Below, in pieces: positions 24,776-37,864 of a DNA stretch of 64,000 nt. Each line of letters opens with the position of its first letter. Within the stretch, counting starts at the first letter, position 1. The DNA is taken from the NCBI GenBank assembly GCA_025267735.1, contig CM046311.1:28687399-28751398 (forward strand), written 5' to 3'. The position numbers and the translations under genes were made by a program. The notes below the pieces were generated by a model. That model did not search any database and was not told where the DNA came from. It saw nothing but the letters and a program-made list of their open reading frames with translations. Source of the stretch: Mactra quadrangularis (taxonomy: Eukaryota > Mollusca > Bivalvia > Venerida > Mactridae).

Positions 24776-26735
24776 TAACAATCAAATAAATCCATGTCAC
24801 CGATACAGATGTATAGCGGAATTCCATCGCCTACGTCATATAAGTTCTGCTCGATCGGCTAAGCTATAAATAGCACTGATTAACCTCTCGTTAATGTATG
24901 TATAGGGCAGGTTAATAAAATTGGACAATACTTATTAATTATCAACACGCATATTGCCTATAATTGCTCTGACGAAATTTATGTATTTAATAAAGAAAGT
25001 AATCAGTATTTTTAAACAAGAAAATATTGCAGATGGTAGTTGGTCATTCATGTAGCTTGAGTTTAACAACCAGATTATCGCAGAAACTTGATAACCTTTT
25101 GGTTTGAGAATGTATTGTGATGTGATCAGGCGACTAGTTAGTAACGCTAAAATTGCAGCAAACAGTTTGCATTGAATAAAAGAATGATAATATTGTGAAA
25201 GAAATCATGATTGTTTTGTTACTAGATTGTCACTGGTCAACATACTTATCACAGAATTGTACAGAAATCTTCACAGGGTTTTTTTATTAACATGCTCTTT
25301 TATAATTTGACTTTTCATGTTTCGTGCTAAAAGAGAGCTTGTCGCAACCTATTGTTTTATCCGTTTTAAGGCCAACGATATTCTAAGGCTTTATTTCGAT
25401 TTTTGGTCCCCGATATCTGCATAATTATATATCGGGAACATTGACCCGAGACATGCGACGCATGAACAAAATTCAGTATCGTCACTGTCACAAATAACTG
25501 CAACAATAAACTATGAATATGAACTCTTAAAACAAAATTTAAAGATGTTAGACTTCCACATACGTACGAACTGTAGATTATCATGAAATTATGATGCTTA
25601 TTGTGAATGCCATATGTAAGGATGAAAATATTGTGTAGCGCAGTTAAATTAGGCCGTAACAGCCGACAAGTTCTACATGCACAGCGTTTTACTGTCGGTC
25701 TCTGACAATACATGAGAGTCGCTGGAAGTTTCTGATTTCTAAAATAGTTTATTATGTGAACTGATCAATGAAACATGTTGTGGAATATTCATGAACAATC
25801 AGATTTCCTTTTTTTGTATTTTATTAGGGGAGACGATAAAAACCTATCGCCAGATGTTAAAATCATTAACCGTGACGAGCGCGTGCAGTTTTATGATTTT
25901 ATCACAACTGTTTCATTCTTACGCTTCACCTGTTCTATGAGTGAAGTCCACGTACGTGACTCAATCAATAATTTCTAACGGTAAAACATCTCTGTCACTG
26001 AGATTTCTTTTTCATTGAACTTTATAGGCCAAAATAGCTTTTTATTGATTTTATTTGATTGATATTTTTGATGACTCCAAGTCAGAAACACATGTATAAG
26101 ATCTGACGAGAGAACTAATTCCATATTATATTTAACATAGTCAGTGATGTGTAAGATAGGGACCAAACAATAATTATATTATAGTATATTTCAGTTATTC
26201 TCTTTTTTGGGGTTATACTTAGTACAAATGTATATACATCTAAAATATGGATAGCATTATATTTTTATCATGTTCATTTTATTACATGTATGATTATTTA
26301 TTTATAATATTTATTATTTATATTTTTTGACAGAAATTACTATACCTGTCTTCCTAACGGACTAGAGCTCATCGGTTTTAACTTTAGACGTGTTTATAAA
26401 CAACAAATTTTAAAAAATACATAATGTATTTACTTGACATAAGATTAACAAATTATAAACAAAAACAAAAATTAATTGACTAAAAAGTTAAATGCCAGGC
26501 TGAGGCACGTTCATCGACTTTACGTACAGCTATGACCAATGTGACTTTCTTTTATCTTCATAGAGATGACTGGAGCTGCTAGACGGACATTTGAATCAGT
26601 GGAATATGTTTAGGCTAAAATATAACTCTTACAGTATACTGGTATTGATCACTGGCTCTGGAGTCCGTAAGTTATGGTAATAAAATAATCCTTTCCTACA
26701 ATAAAGTCCCTCACGTGCATCAACACTACCTTATA

Positions 26736-27107
26736 CAGTGCCCATTTGGTTTGGAGACATTTTCACTTTGTAGACCTTCTATTACGCTTTTATCAAAAGT
26801 TCGATTACTGTTTATTTTGAAATTCTTTTAAGTTTTTTTATCTATCTTTGTTAAGATAATTTTTATAGTTTACACCATCAAACTAGCATAAAATCTATGT
26901 TATAGAAAAAATGTACATTAAACTTGGTTTTGAAGGCTTTGGAATAACAGATGCTAAATCTTATAAATGTGATGCATTCACGCTTTCTTTTCCATTTTAT
27001 CATAAACCATGTCATATATATTCAAAACAATTGTTCTGCAAAATCAATCATTCAAATTAAAGAATTTTATTAAATTTCCTTCGTCTCCAAACGTTTGGTA
27101 GACACTG
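26736..27107. mobile_element. Tc1/mariner-like MITE, GTTTGGAGACA family, copy A
   Basis: The left end is CAGTGCCCATTTGGTTTGGA then GACA. The right end, on the other strand, is CAGTGTCTACCAAACGTTTG then GAGAC. TA flanks both sides (26734-26735 and 27108-27109). The interior is alignable along its length with the element at 44599-44969, so this is a family. It has no transposase. Confidence 0.75.
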
Positions 27108-27983
27108 TATACATACATGCAATCTTAAAAATCATATTGAAAGTATAATCACATCTCGTACACGAAAATATGTAAGGTGTCATTGTTTGATTTCTGTTCG
27201 TTGACGAAAAAATATTATGAAAGCATATTTGCACGTATTATATCGAATTTAAGGACTCTGGTGCCAGTGGTATTAACAACTTGAAATTCTACAACATTTC
27301 TCAGATAACATCCTCGGACAATACCCGGACAGATGTATGGATATTTTCGCCACGTGCTCAATAGGGTTATGTTATTAACATGCTCTCAGACTTTGATACT
27401 TCCGTTACTCCAACAATCCCATAGTTCCTAGCGTCAAATCTTAACTTCCGTCCAAACAAACGTACGGCACGTGCCGGTCACGTGACAATATGCCGCCCTC
27501 TGGTGAGTTAATTGGTAATGATTAACCGAGAAAATTGAGAGTTTGAAATGTCAAGCCCTATTGACGGATGTCGTGAATGTCGTATCCCCCAAATATCTGT
27601 AGGGTTTTTTAAAAACATTGTAATCGATATGCTAGTATAAACTGCTGTGCTAAATATAGTTGAAGTTTGTAAGCTACAAAGTTGCTTCGGTGCAGTTTAA
27701 AATCCGTTTCTTGTACGAGAAGACCGTTAACGCAGTAATCTAATAAATGTTTTAAGTGAGTAGATCTATACAATCAAACAAATAAAATGCTGTAAGTTAA
27801 AAGCTAAACAATTTAATTATGATCAAGGAAATAGCAATGCCTTCAGCTCACCGGTTATAGAATTAGAGTCGTTTATAAACACTGAAACCCTGACATTTGT
27901 AACACTATGCAGAGGAGGGCATGCACTCTCTCTCTATCTCTCGTTAAAATATCTAGATTTACACGTAAATGCATTTAATGTTA

Positions 27984-29457
27984 GGGCCCCGTTACACCAA
28001 ACTAGTTCTCAGAACGTTCGACCCCGTCCTAAAAATATCGCGAACTGGTTGTGAACGAGTTAGAACGTGCCGTTTAAATCGAAAAATATCAGCTATACGA
28101 TCACAGTTCGTTCACAACCAGTTCCCGTTGCGTGCATTTCGTTTTTATCCCGTCTGTAGTCAGACAAAATTGCTCGTTCTCGTCACTAGACACCGTCTCA
28201 AACTAGTCCAAACCCGTTCGTAGTCAGTTTTAACCCGTTCATAACTAGTTATTCTAAGCTTCTTTACACTTGACCATCCCGTTTAAGACAGTTCAGCTCG
28301 TTCTAAGTACGTTCTTATCTCAATCTTAGTGCGTTTAGAACGAAATAAAGTCACGTTCTGACCCGATTTGCTATACATATCCAGAACGTTTCTTCCCGTT
28401 CTCATTCTCGCTCCGCGCTTCAAGCATTGAGGACACAATTCGTCAAGCATCACTGTGACCATCATGCCTCCAAAAATGAGCAGAACGAGACAGACCGCGT
28501 GTTTGTTAAGACAATCGCTTCCAAACATCCAAAATCACCTGCACATGTGAAGCTCGTGAAGACCAGCATCAAGATAAGTAGTGGACCATATTAAAAATTG
28601 GTTTTAGCCAAATATGTTATCCACTTTAAATAAAGTCGTTATTATTATTATTATCATTATTACTATAAGCCACAAGATACTAAGCCTCCTAGGCCAGTCA
28701 ATAAAAATGAGGGTGTTTCTCTTCTACCATGTAATTGTATTCTTGCTGCGCTTCTATAAAAAAAGAGTACAAAGCCAACATTCAAAGCATTAACGACTTC
28801 CATGGTTCTAAGCTAAGAGCTTGGGCCCAGATAATAACTTGGTGAGAAATGGTCTGTATTTGTACCAAACCTTATCAGATCGTATTGTAGACGTTATGGA
28901 CGTGGTACGAACTGCATACGAACGCAATAGACTTACTAAAAACGAGTAGAACGTACCAAGAACCTACTGCGAACTTTAAGAACTCTGTGTAAACGTGTTG
29001 CAAACTGGTTCAGAACTTCGTATTTTGTTTTTGTGCATTTAGACGCACTAGGGACGTAATTAAGTCGAGTTAAGTCTGTTTGCAAACGGAAAGAACGAGT
29101 TACAAACGGAACAGGTCGGTGTGGAAACGTACTGCAAATTGTGGCCCGATCGAACTACGACAAGGCACGTCCCGAGTACAATGCTAGTACGGCAATTTCG
29201 TTCGCAGTACGTCCTTTCCGTTGTCAGTACGTTGTCACTCAGTCCAATTGCAGAACGGGGTGGCCGCAAAATTTTTTTGAGTCGACTCAAAGTTCTGAAA
29301 CCCCATTCCCGTTCAACCCCGTCCGAGCTCGTCCAAAACGCTCGAACACAGACCGTAGAAAGTTGGAACTACGTCCAGTCCGTTTGCACACAGTTTGAGC
29401 TCGTTCGGTCCAATTTTTTCAGAACGTAGTGAGAACGAGTTTGGTGTAACGGGGGTA
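27984..29457. mobile_element. 1.47-kb non-autonomous DNA transposon, Harbinger-like by target site, with GTTC/GAAC arrays
   Basis: The inverted ends share CCCCGTTACACCAAACT followed by GTTCTCA. TTA flanks both sides (27981-27983 and 29458-29460), as in PIF/Harbinger integration. The left half is filled with degenerate CCCGTTC/AGTTCGTTC words and the right half with AGAACG/CGAACT words, so the arrays are inverted to each other. Reading frames inside (for example 27969-28223 and 29121-29429) follow these arrays and are not genes. A region at about 28560-28660 ending in a TTA run looks like a nested insertion. Confidence 0.7.
28638..28662 (+). repeat. TTA microsatellite, probable 3' tail of a nested retroelement
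   Basis: It follows AAATAAAGTCG directly, an arrangement typical of short-repeat-tailed LINE 3' ends. It sits inside the 27984-29457 element. Confidence 0.4.
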
Positions 29458-30517
29458 TTAAAAATGCTACAATAAATAGGGCCTACTCCACTCAAACCTA
29501 TATTTAGGTATGAAACGTTTTACAAATGTTAAAAGTTGAGTAATTTGAAACATACTATCCAATTCCTAACATACATGTATATAGCACATCAGCTATAACC
29601 TAATACAGTTTGATAATCACCAAATCTACATATAGGCTTTTAGGAGCAAAATTATCATAGTTTTACCACAATTACAATTTACAAACTACCATATTTCATT
29701 GGTAAATCTCGCATATACGAAAATGCCATTTTAACAAACATACTGTTATTTTATCAACTCGCAAAGTCTAAAACTACAGTGGACAACACACACATATTTG
29801 ATAGTTTTCTCCATGACTTGTGTTAAGTTCATTTCCGTTCATCAACGTCTATACTTACTTATTTACGTACTCACTATATTTTGTAGACAATGTAGACTTA
29901 GTGTAGGTATTTTAAACTTTAATTTAAGACGTCATCTCGTTTTTACCACCATACCAATTGAAGTAAACCCAGACTGACAGAAAGTAGTAAATGGTTGACA
30001 TCAGTGCCCGTTTGTAAACATTAACTATCTTTCTCTCCAGGAGGAAAACTAGATGTATCTAAAATGTTGACAATATCTTAACGTTTGACAAATCACAATA
30101 ACTTTCTCGAGGAGTTATCAATATGTATTAACGTCGAACATGATTAAACGAGTAACCTGATTTCCGGTGCAATGATTTGTGTGCTTGCAACAAGCAGTTC
30201 TACATTAATGGTAAATTAATCACTCCGCGGAGAAAAGAAGTTCCACCAAATCAATGAATGGCCGGATATAAAACATGCCATTATATTTGTATTCTTCCGC
30301 GAATCTGTGTCTTCAGAAACACTTTTATTTTCCTTACACAGGCCCTAGCGTAGAATAAAACACGTCAATGATTTTATTGCACGCTAAAATAACGAAAACA
30401 TCCCTTTTACGCTTTTATTTAATGTTGAGCTATGGAAATTATGAATTCACGTTATTGATCAAATCAAATCATCATGTTTTCAGACTTAATTCAATCGACC
30501 GACTATTAAATAACTAC

Positions 30518-30700
30518 CCCGGGTCGGCAGCTCAGTTAGTAGCGCACCTAGATTTCGAATCTAGTGTCCAGAAGGATTCGAATTCCACACAATAATGTCA
30601 ATTTTCCTGCATTTATGTTAGGTATTCCGACAAGGACAGGGGTCCAGAAAAGATAGGTTAGGTGCTGTAAAAATTATGTTGACACGGCGTTAAACAATCT
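30518..30700 (+). mobile_element. SINE family A, plus-strand copy, internally shortened
   Basis: The head has CGGGTCGGCAGCTCAGTTAG (A-box region) and AGGATTCGAATTCC (B box). The body includes GTCAATTTTCCTGCATTTAT and ACAGGGGTCCAGAAAAGATA, ending in GACACGGCGTTAAAC. It is homologous to the minus-strand copies at 18473 and 41661. Confidence 0.75.
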
Positions 30701-31027
30701 ATAAATGAATTAAAATAACGATGTTGATAAGTAAGACATCGAGGTGTTGAAACAACAAATTAATTTCGATCTCGAAATATCATTTTTAATATATTCAAAA
30801 TAAAATGTGAAGAAGAGTTTGTTTCCTCTACATTGTTCCCGGTTAGATGTTGAACGCTTATTGATATAATCAGATTAGATAAAAAAACAAGATAGTCGAT
30901 AACTAAACACTCAACTGCTGGTCAAGCCCTATCTATACAGTTCGAGAAAGAATGAAGGAACCCACAATAAGAAACGAGAAAACGTTTGTCAAATTCTAGA
31001 CTCTTGAACCGCGTTCATTACATGAAA

Positions 31028-31161
31028 GAGATTACTTGAGATATAGAATTGGTGTACATTACATAAATGAGGTTGTTACACGTTAAGAATGGTGTTCATT
31101 TCATATATGAGATTGTTTGATATATAGAAATGGTGTACACTACGTTATTGAGATCGTTTAG
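31028..31161 (+). repeat. Degenerate tandem repeat, about 41-bp unit, 3 copies
   Basis: Each unit starts GAGATT.. or GAGGTT.., contains AATGGTGT(A/T)CA, and ends in ATAAAT or ATATAT. Units start near 31028, 31069, 31109 and 31150 (partial). Confidence 0.6.
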
Positions 31162-32929
31162 ATTGAACTTGAGATCAAGCTTCAGTTGGTTTTGCTTACT
31201 AGTATATGTTACATTATGTTTTAGTAAAATTACAAAGAACACAATATAAAACAAATTGTTGTCGAATAAGAGATAGCTATTATTTCGATGAAGTAATAAA
31301 ATAAAGTATTTGGTATAAGTATAAGCGGGCAGATGAGAGATTTGCAGACAGATCTGGATATAATCAAATGATATTGTCTACAAATTAAATAGGGGATAGT
31401 GTCAAAATACAGATACATTACTTTTTTTAGATAAGAGGAAGGAAAATGTAAAATCTATGTTTCAATGATAATGGTGCGTTCTGGTTGAGTTTTTCATCGG
31501 GACCAGTCCGACAAATTAAGATATAAATGTTGTATATGCAATGCCCAGCTTGAACTTGACTTGATGTCAACATTAGGGTTGCCTTATTTCAGAACTACTA
31601 AATGGAAACAATTTTCTATCACCATGTTTTCATATAACGTCTGCATTTATTTATCTTTATGGTCACAAGTAACAATGTACTCTGGGTCTAGCAGAATATA
31701 GTGTGATTTTTAGGCTCACGAGCCTAGATCGGACACAGTCCGGTTACATTGCTTCTGCTCAATGTCGGAGATTAAATGACAGTTCGACTTTTTATAACCG
31801 CAATGTTTACATAAACGAGTTGTAATAATCCATTAATGTAAAACTCTTGCACCAAGACATATCATTCTTTATACATGCAGCAGTAACAATTCCTCAAATA
31901 CATGCTAGCATTGTTGTCCGCTATTTTTAGGAAACACAACAGGAAGTGGATGCTACAGTCAGGTTTCCCTAGAAGACCCTGAAATTGATCCTTGAAACCC
32001 TCTCAACACGGGGGGACATTATCAGGGTTTCACTCGAAGCAAGGTCTGACATCAACATTTATAAACAGTTTCAAGGATTCTACGTCGATTTGTTTGAAGC
32101 ATGAAACAAGAGTTATTTTTACAGGATATTTATGTATGGTTTCTATGATTGTTCTTCGTTCAACCAGACAGATGGTTAAAATGTCAAAACTGAAACTTTA
32201 CGCTGGTCGTTAAAACAACAACATGTATGGAAAGAAGAACTGATACATGTAACTGAAGACTGATATACAGTACCTACCTAAAGTTCTTGGACTGGTGAAA
32301 CTTTGGAAAAAAATGATTATGCAAACTGCGAGTAATTTTACTATGATTATAAAGCTAATTCATCGTTTGAATAATATGTTGATGAATGCATTAATGCTGA
32401 CTTTAAAAATTGCTAATAAGACTCTTCGTTTTTTATCAAGCGTAAATATAAATTGGTAAATCCTAATTGCGTAATTTTATCCACGGTCTTTTGGAGCACA
32501 CCGTATGGTAGTAACATATTACAAAACATACCATTATACATACACAATGATAAATAATAGAAAATATAGGACAGTTTTTTCTCTAAAATCGTTTTTAGAT
32601 CGATTTTCATTGCCCTGAATGAACTAAATAATCATCAACATTGGTGGCTAGTTAAAAGTAAAATAATCATTTTCTTTGCGCACCAGTTTTCATGAAATAC
32701 CCCCAAAGCGAGTACATTGTTTCTGTTAAGTTGTCGACGTTTTCTATGGCACGTTGACCCTTCTTATTTTTATGACAGTTAAAAAAAGATTGGCTACTTT
32801 ATTTCAATTGTTCAGTTTCAGTGAAGAAAAAACATATATCGTCGTATATCATAGAAGACTATTTTAGTCGTAGGAAATTAACAGTTTTATATCTTGATAA
32901 AAATAGTTAGGGAATGTCGAGAATACAGT

Positions 32930-33071
32930 GAACAGAACAGAACAGAACAGAACAGAACAGAACAGAACAGAACAGAACAGAACAGAACAGAACAGAACAG
33001 AACAGAACAGAACAGAACAGAACAGAACAGAACAGAACAGAACAGAACAGAACAGAACAGAACAGAACAGA
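32930..33071 (-). repeat. Perfect pentanucleotide array, GAACA/TGTTC, about 28 units
   Basis: 142 bases of uninterrupted GAACA on the plus strand. Its complement is the GTTCT/TTCTG unit found as the 3' tail of the LINE (55609-55633) and of the remnants at 15099 and 20330. It may therefore be an expanded retroelement tail on the minus strand. The sequence beside it (33072 onward) has no recognisable LINE body. A frame read through it encodes repeated NRTEQ and is not a gene. Confidence 0.85.
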
Positions 33072-33946
33072 CTTATATTACAAAAGACGATACAGTAAGT
33101 TTCTAATGTTTAACAATAATAAACCATAGAAACACTGTGGATATTTTAGGTATCAGAGTTTATCACAGACCACCTAGCCCCTGGTTGGGTAGATATTCTC
33201 ATGTTAATTTATATTACATATACACTACTTACTGCACAAATCTTGTTTTATCAAGAATTTATGGGAGTGATTTGTGAGAAGGAAAAATTGTTTTTAAATA
33301 TAATGCTATATAAAGCTAGGAATGATCTTAACTGAACCCTAAATAACCACACTTAATTGACAAGGGGATGTTTTTATATTTATTTCTTAAAAATATTATA
33401 AAAATATAAATAACAGCTAATTGCATGGATGGTCAGAAAAATCTTCCACACAAAATAGATACAGTTTATTTTATTAGGATATTAATACATAGTGCTTATT
33501 GCTAGCCAAATAACATAAAACATATATATAATATATTCATTCTACAGTTCTGTGAATTCTACTTTTAAACTTTGCTATTATTATGATACATACAATGTAT
33601 TTATTTAAGCTAGATTGGAAACAAGTGCTTACAACTAATATTATTCACTCTTGAGACCGTTTCCGGGTCCTTCCCAATATAAGATTCCCCTGGTCCCCAG
33701 CACTTAGCTGTACAGGGATAAATAACAACGAAGTGGACTTTGGATTTGATTCGAAGCAACTGTGGTCTGGCTATTCAATGATAATCATCCCAACATCGTA
33801 ACCACATCATTAAGGACATTGACATTAAAATTATATAAATGCTTAAATGTAACTATAAACTACAATGTACCACAAAAAGTCAAATAGAATAATATTATCC
33901 TTAGTTTGGATCAGAAATTATTAAGTCGATAAAAAATATTATTATC

Positions 33947-33990
33947 TTTATTTATCAATTAAAGAGCGTACTCTTTAATTGATAAATAAA
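33947..33990. repeat. Perfect hairpin: 20-bp arms, 4-base loop
   Basis: The arms TTTATTTATCAATTAAAGAG and CTCTTTAATTGATAAATAAA are exact reverse complements around CGTA. No other copy was noticed in the window. Confidence 0.85.
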
Positions 33991-35217
33991 TAGATTTGAA
34001 ACTTTTACCAATGTTGAACTGTTTTAACAATTATGCCATTTACTTGTTCGTATTAAGGTTTTCAATGTCTTGAAATTTTATAACATGGCGTTATCTGTAA
34101 GGTACGGGTTATTATTATGACTTCTACATGTAGTAGCATTTATAATAAGTGTTAAACATTGACAAAAAAAAAAAAATACTGCAAAATATCACCCAAAGTG
34201 GAGTTTGATTCCAGTCGTGTATAAAATAATATTATTGCAGGCCATTTTAGGTAATATTTACATTGACAGTTTTAGTACCTTTTTAATCTTTAAACTATTT
34301 TTTTTAACTTCACAAGGCATTTATGTCAGGTTTTTTTATTTTATGTTTTGATTTATTATTTCAAACCTTTTTTGCAAGAACTACACTACTGTGAACCGTT
34401 ATACAGTAGACGGTGTCATTATTAAGCAGGTGTTCGCGTGCGGCGGTCTCTTTGATCTCTTTATGACGGCTACCTGTTATAGGTCACGCATGAGTTAGTT
34501 ATTATTGTCAATGCGTTCACCTGGTCGTGTGGCCTTCTATCTAAACAGGTAGTCAAGCTCAGAGGATCAAGATGTCAATCAGGATATGACTTTAAGCTGG
34601 GCTAAAGTCGGCTCCATAAGAGGATTCTTCCCGGTTGCTATTGACAACAAGATGGCAACCGTAGATATGGATAAAACCCGTACTTTACACGGAATGTATC
34701 CGGGAAAGATCTAAGATGATAACATTGGCAAAACGAGATAAAATGAAAAGTCTAATTTCTCGTCACGATATGGTAAATACCAAGAAAACGCAACGGAAAT
34801 ATTTTGTTAAAACTATTAATATATTTTCTCAACTTATTGTCATAAAATTATTAATTTTTGTCTGTAGTGTCTCGCTGTTTATTTGTTTATCTTAAATTAG
34901 GCTGAATTTGCCTTGAAACGGAGACGTTTGTTTTGTTTGGATTTAATTAGGGCCCGTCCGCTCCATAAGGATGCATTATGTGCAGACCCCAGGATGTGAC
35001 GCCTCATACCTTTAAAGATTGGTTTTTGAATCTAAATTGAGTCAAATTTTGAAAAAAAATCCTGATATATTTTATATCTGGATAGTTTATTATATACCAA
35101 AATGAATTTTTGTTATAGCCACTGGTATGAAACGGAGGCTGAATTTGCCTTGAAATGATAACCTTCGTTCAATGTTGTTTCTGCTGTTGTGATGCATTAC
35201 TTTTGAAAATGATATAT

Positions 35218-35443
35218 AGTTCTGTTTTATTAACCTGTCACAACCTAAATAATTAAACGGTCACTGAATTTGTTATTTTTGATTTCTTTCGAGTTTGTTA
35301 TTTTCCTGATATTCTAAATCTCCGCATATATAGTTAGATCATATAAAAATGGATCGGTGGCCCAATGGTTAAAAGAAGTTAAATAATAAAACATTCAGTG
35401 TCCGTGTAATTATTCAAGCTGTGACAGGTTAATATAACAGAGC
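35218..35443. mobile_element. 226-bp foldback MITE with arms of about 65 bp
   Basis: The left arm is AGTTCTGTTTTATTAACCTG then TCACAACCTAAATAATTA and CACTGAAT. The right arm, on the other strand, is AGCTCTGTTATATTAACCTG then TCACAGCTTGAATAATTA and CACTGAAT. The interior contains TGGCCCAATGG, an A-box-like word, with no B box found. No clear target duplication. Confidence 0.7.
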
Positions 35444-37838
35444 TATTTAGTCCGTGCAAAATGACCTGAGACAGATATTTACTTCAAAATTTAGTGACTA
35501 CGCTACTTATAAATGATTCAATGTATGCAAAATATATTTCGATGTAAACGTTTTCTAAGGTCAATTTTTACTAGGTATAGCTATGTTATACATTCTTATT
35601 TTTTAACTTTTATGGTAAACATTGTTGATCATCTTGACTATTTTCATAAATTAACACTAGAAAGAAGGGAAAGTCTACTTGAGTCAATAACATGAAAACA
35701 AAGGTTTGGTAAAAATTATTTACGTTTCTAAGATATGTGTTAATTTAGCAGCTACGTTGTTAATTGTTTTTCATCTGAGTCAGACACAAGTTAATTGGTT
35801 GAAATGTCAGAAAAGTCGTACAATAATATAATTAGTAATGCTTTGGTGCGTGCAATATTATTTCCAATGCAGAATGTCAATTAGATATAACATATTATAC
35901 ATTACACCACATCTCGGCAGCGGACCTTCGGCCTCGGAGGTCCTCATGGGTGTGTACTATTTCTTAAATAAAGTTGCATGAATCGATAACAGGGGTTTGT
36001 AGAATAATTTCATGTTGAAAATATGATATTGATTTACAATTTATTATATTGATTAAAACGAACACCAGTCGTTACAGGGAGGTTTGCGTTTTAAAGACTA
36101 TCTTACCCTTAGTCATCGCAAAAATAAAACGATTTTTGACAATTGTTTAGTACAGTTGTGCCAAATGCTTAATTTCAGAAAGAAAAGGTCCCTGAATTAA
36201 AACCATTCTGCTATAATGAGCATCAATTTTGATTGGTTCTCATAGTGTAACTTTACTTTCTCAAAGTTTAGTAAATAGAGAACACAATTGTTAAAACGTA
36301 TGTGCATCTACTTTTTCCAAATACTCGTATTAGTGCAAATTGGAGTTACGACAGTTTTCCGCAAGGCATTTCATGCGTAATTTGGCTTCAATGTGCCGTA
36401 AGCAACCAATTGAGAATTAAAACATCTCACTTACAGATTTGGTTATGTTTTATAAGTTTGAAAACTATTTTTTAGTGTATGTTATAGTGAAAAGGAAAAT
36501 ACAAATCATGGCATTTTAAACAAAACTGACCTATAGATTGTAAGAATATGAATTCATGTCACAAAAAAGGCTCAAAGCGTCGTTTACATATATGTTTGTT
36601 AATTTTTACTAAAATGATCATTATCAGAAGGTTGCTTTACTATTTTCAAACTGTTATATATAATTAAGAGTGTTGAAAAACGTGAGCAAACAGATTTAAA
36701 GCACTGCCTGTCGGTCTGAAAGAGTCCCCTACGAAAATTACAAAATATATATACCCCTTTAACAAAATATACCATAAACACTTATACTTTTTATTACTGT
36801 TTAAGGGGAATCCTTCAAACCGAGATTTTGTATTTCAATGTACCAAATTCAACATTTCATTATTTCTACAAATTCGGATTTTACTAATGCCTCTCACAAT
36901 ACATTTAAAACAAATCATATTTATCTAAAATGAAGTTAAACAGCACGAGACTTTGATGTATTAATACTGCCGCGGGCGTCAATTATATCATTTTTGTTTT
37001 CACAAAAATAAATTAAGCGAAAATGTATGATATGATAGAATCTTTGAAAACACACGGTATGTCAGCATTATCATGCAATTTGTAAATGATCGAAAATCGG
37101 TTATACTAAAGTTTCATAAAAACAAAAAGAATGGAGATGTCGGACAATAATATAACCACTGTCCATAATCGTAAGTCTATCGGTACGAAGTAAGTTAAGG
37201 TGGATGCTGACAAAAATGACAATCTAATGATACATTGGTTTAAACAACATAAATTATTTATCAACAAACACGTATATATGAGAATGATCAAAATAAATTT
37301 GAGGTTGGAAGAGATGTCATTGCTAGTTTTATACTTTTATCGTCAGGTAGTTTAGTCAAAGATATACTTAATGGCACATGTTTAGATAATTTGTGAGTTT
37401 TAATTTTTGATATTTCTCAATGTTGGTCTTATATACAATACAATATATAATAATTATATTTATTTTATATTTTCAAAATATAAAACACACACACAATATT
37501 TTCGCTATTTACATTGCACATGGATCAAACTGTTAAATGTATTTTATCTAAAAGGTGCGAAAACGTTGAACTATAGAATAGTTATGAAGACGAAGTGGTC
37601 TAAATTCTATGAATGATGTCACGATATGTATACTAGTAATTTATTTTTGATAAATAATCCAGATTGCTGCTTGTTACTATTGTTTGTTTTTTAATTTATC
37701 AATTTATTTTTGTTTTGTTTAATGCTCTGATATTTGTTGTTTATATTGATCATATATATAAAATTGTTATTATTTGTTAGATGACCTTCTGGGAGATAAG
37801 CCTTGCGCTTAAGAAGTACTCATCTTTAGATAAAGATA

Positions 37839-37864
37839 TATTATTATTATTATTATTATTATTA

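Larger units (their letters stand above)
24184..24930. mobile_element. 747-bp inverted-repeat element carrying an inward-facing tRNA-like pol III promoter in each half
   Basis: The ends are a 26-bp inverted repeat with one mismatch: TATTGTCCAATTTAATTAAC then CTGCCC on the left, and TATTGTCCAATTTTATTAAC then CTGCCC on the right (other strand). About 160-170 bp inside each end lies a tRNA-like A box with a B box further in, both pointing to the centre. The subterminal parts of the two halves also resemble each other (CATACA... then CTATTTA.AGC). A terminal TA dinucleotide on both sides is compatible with a TA duplication. No protein is encoded. It could be a foldback transposon that captured a SINE or tRNA before arm duplication, or two inverted SINE-like units. 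Confidence 0.7.

Noticed and set aside
29121..29429. Overlapping frames of 60-102 residues
   Set aside because: They follow the GTTC/GAAC arrays of the DNA transposon, occur in several frames at once and have no domain.
32930..33071. CRISPR-like array
   Set aside because: Contiguous 5-bp units without spacers, in a eukaryotic genome.
32894..33106. 70-residue protein with repeated NRTEQ
   Set aside because: Direct reading of a GAACA microsatellite.
35913..35936. Short hairpin GGACCT...AGGTCC
   Set aside because: Six-base arms only, expected by chance.
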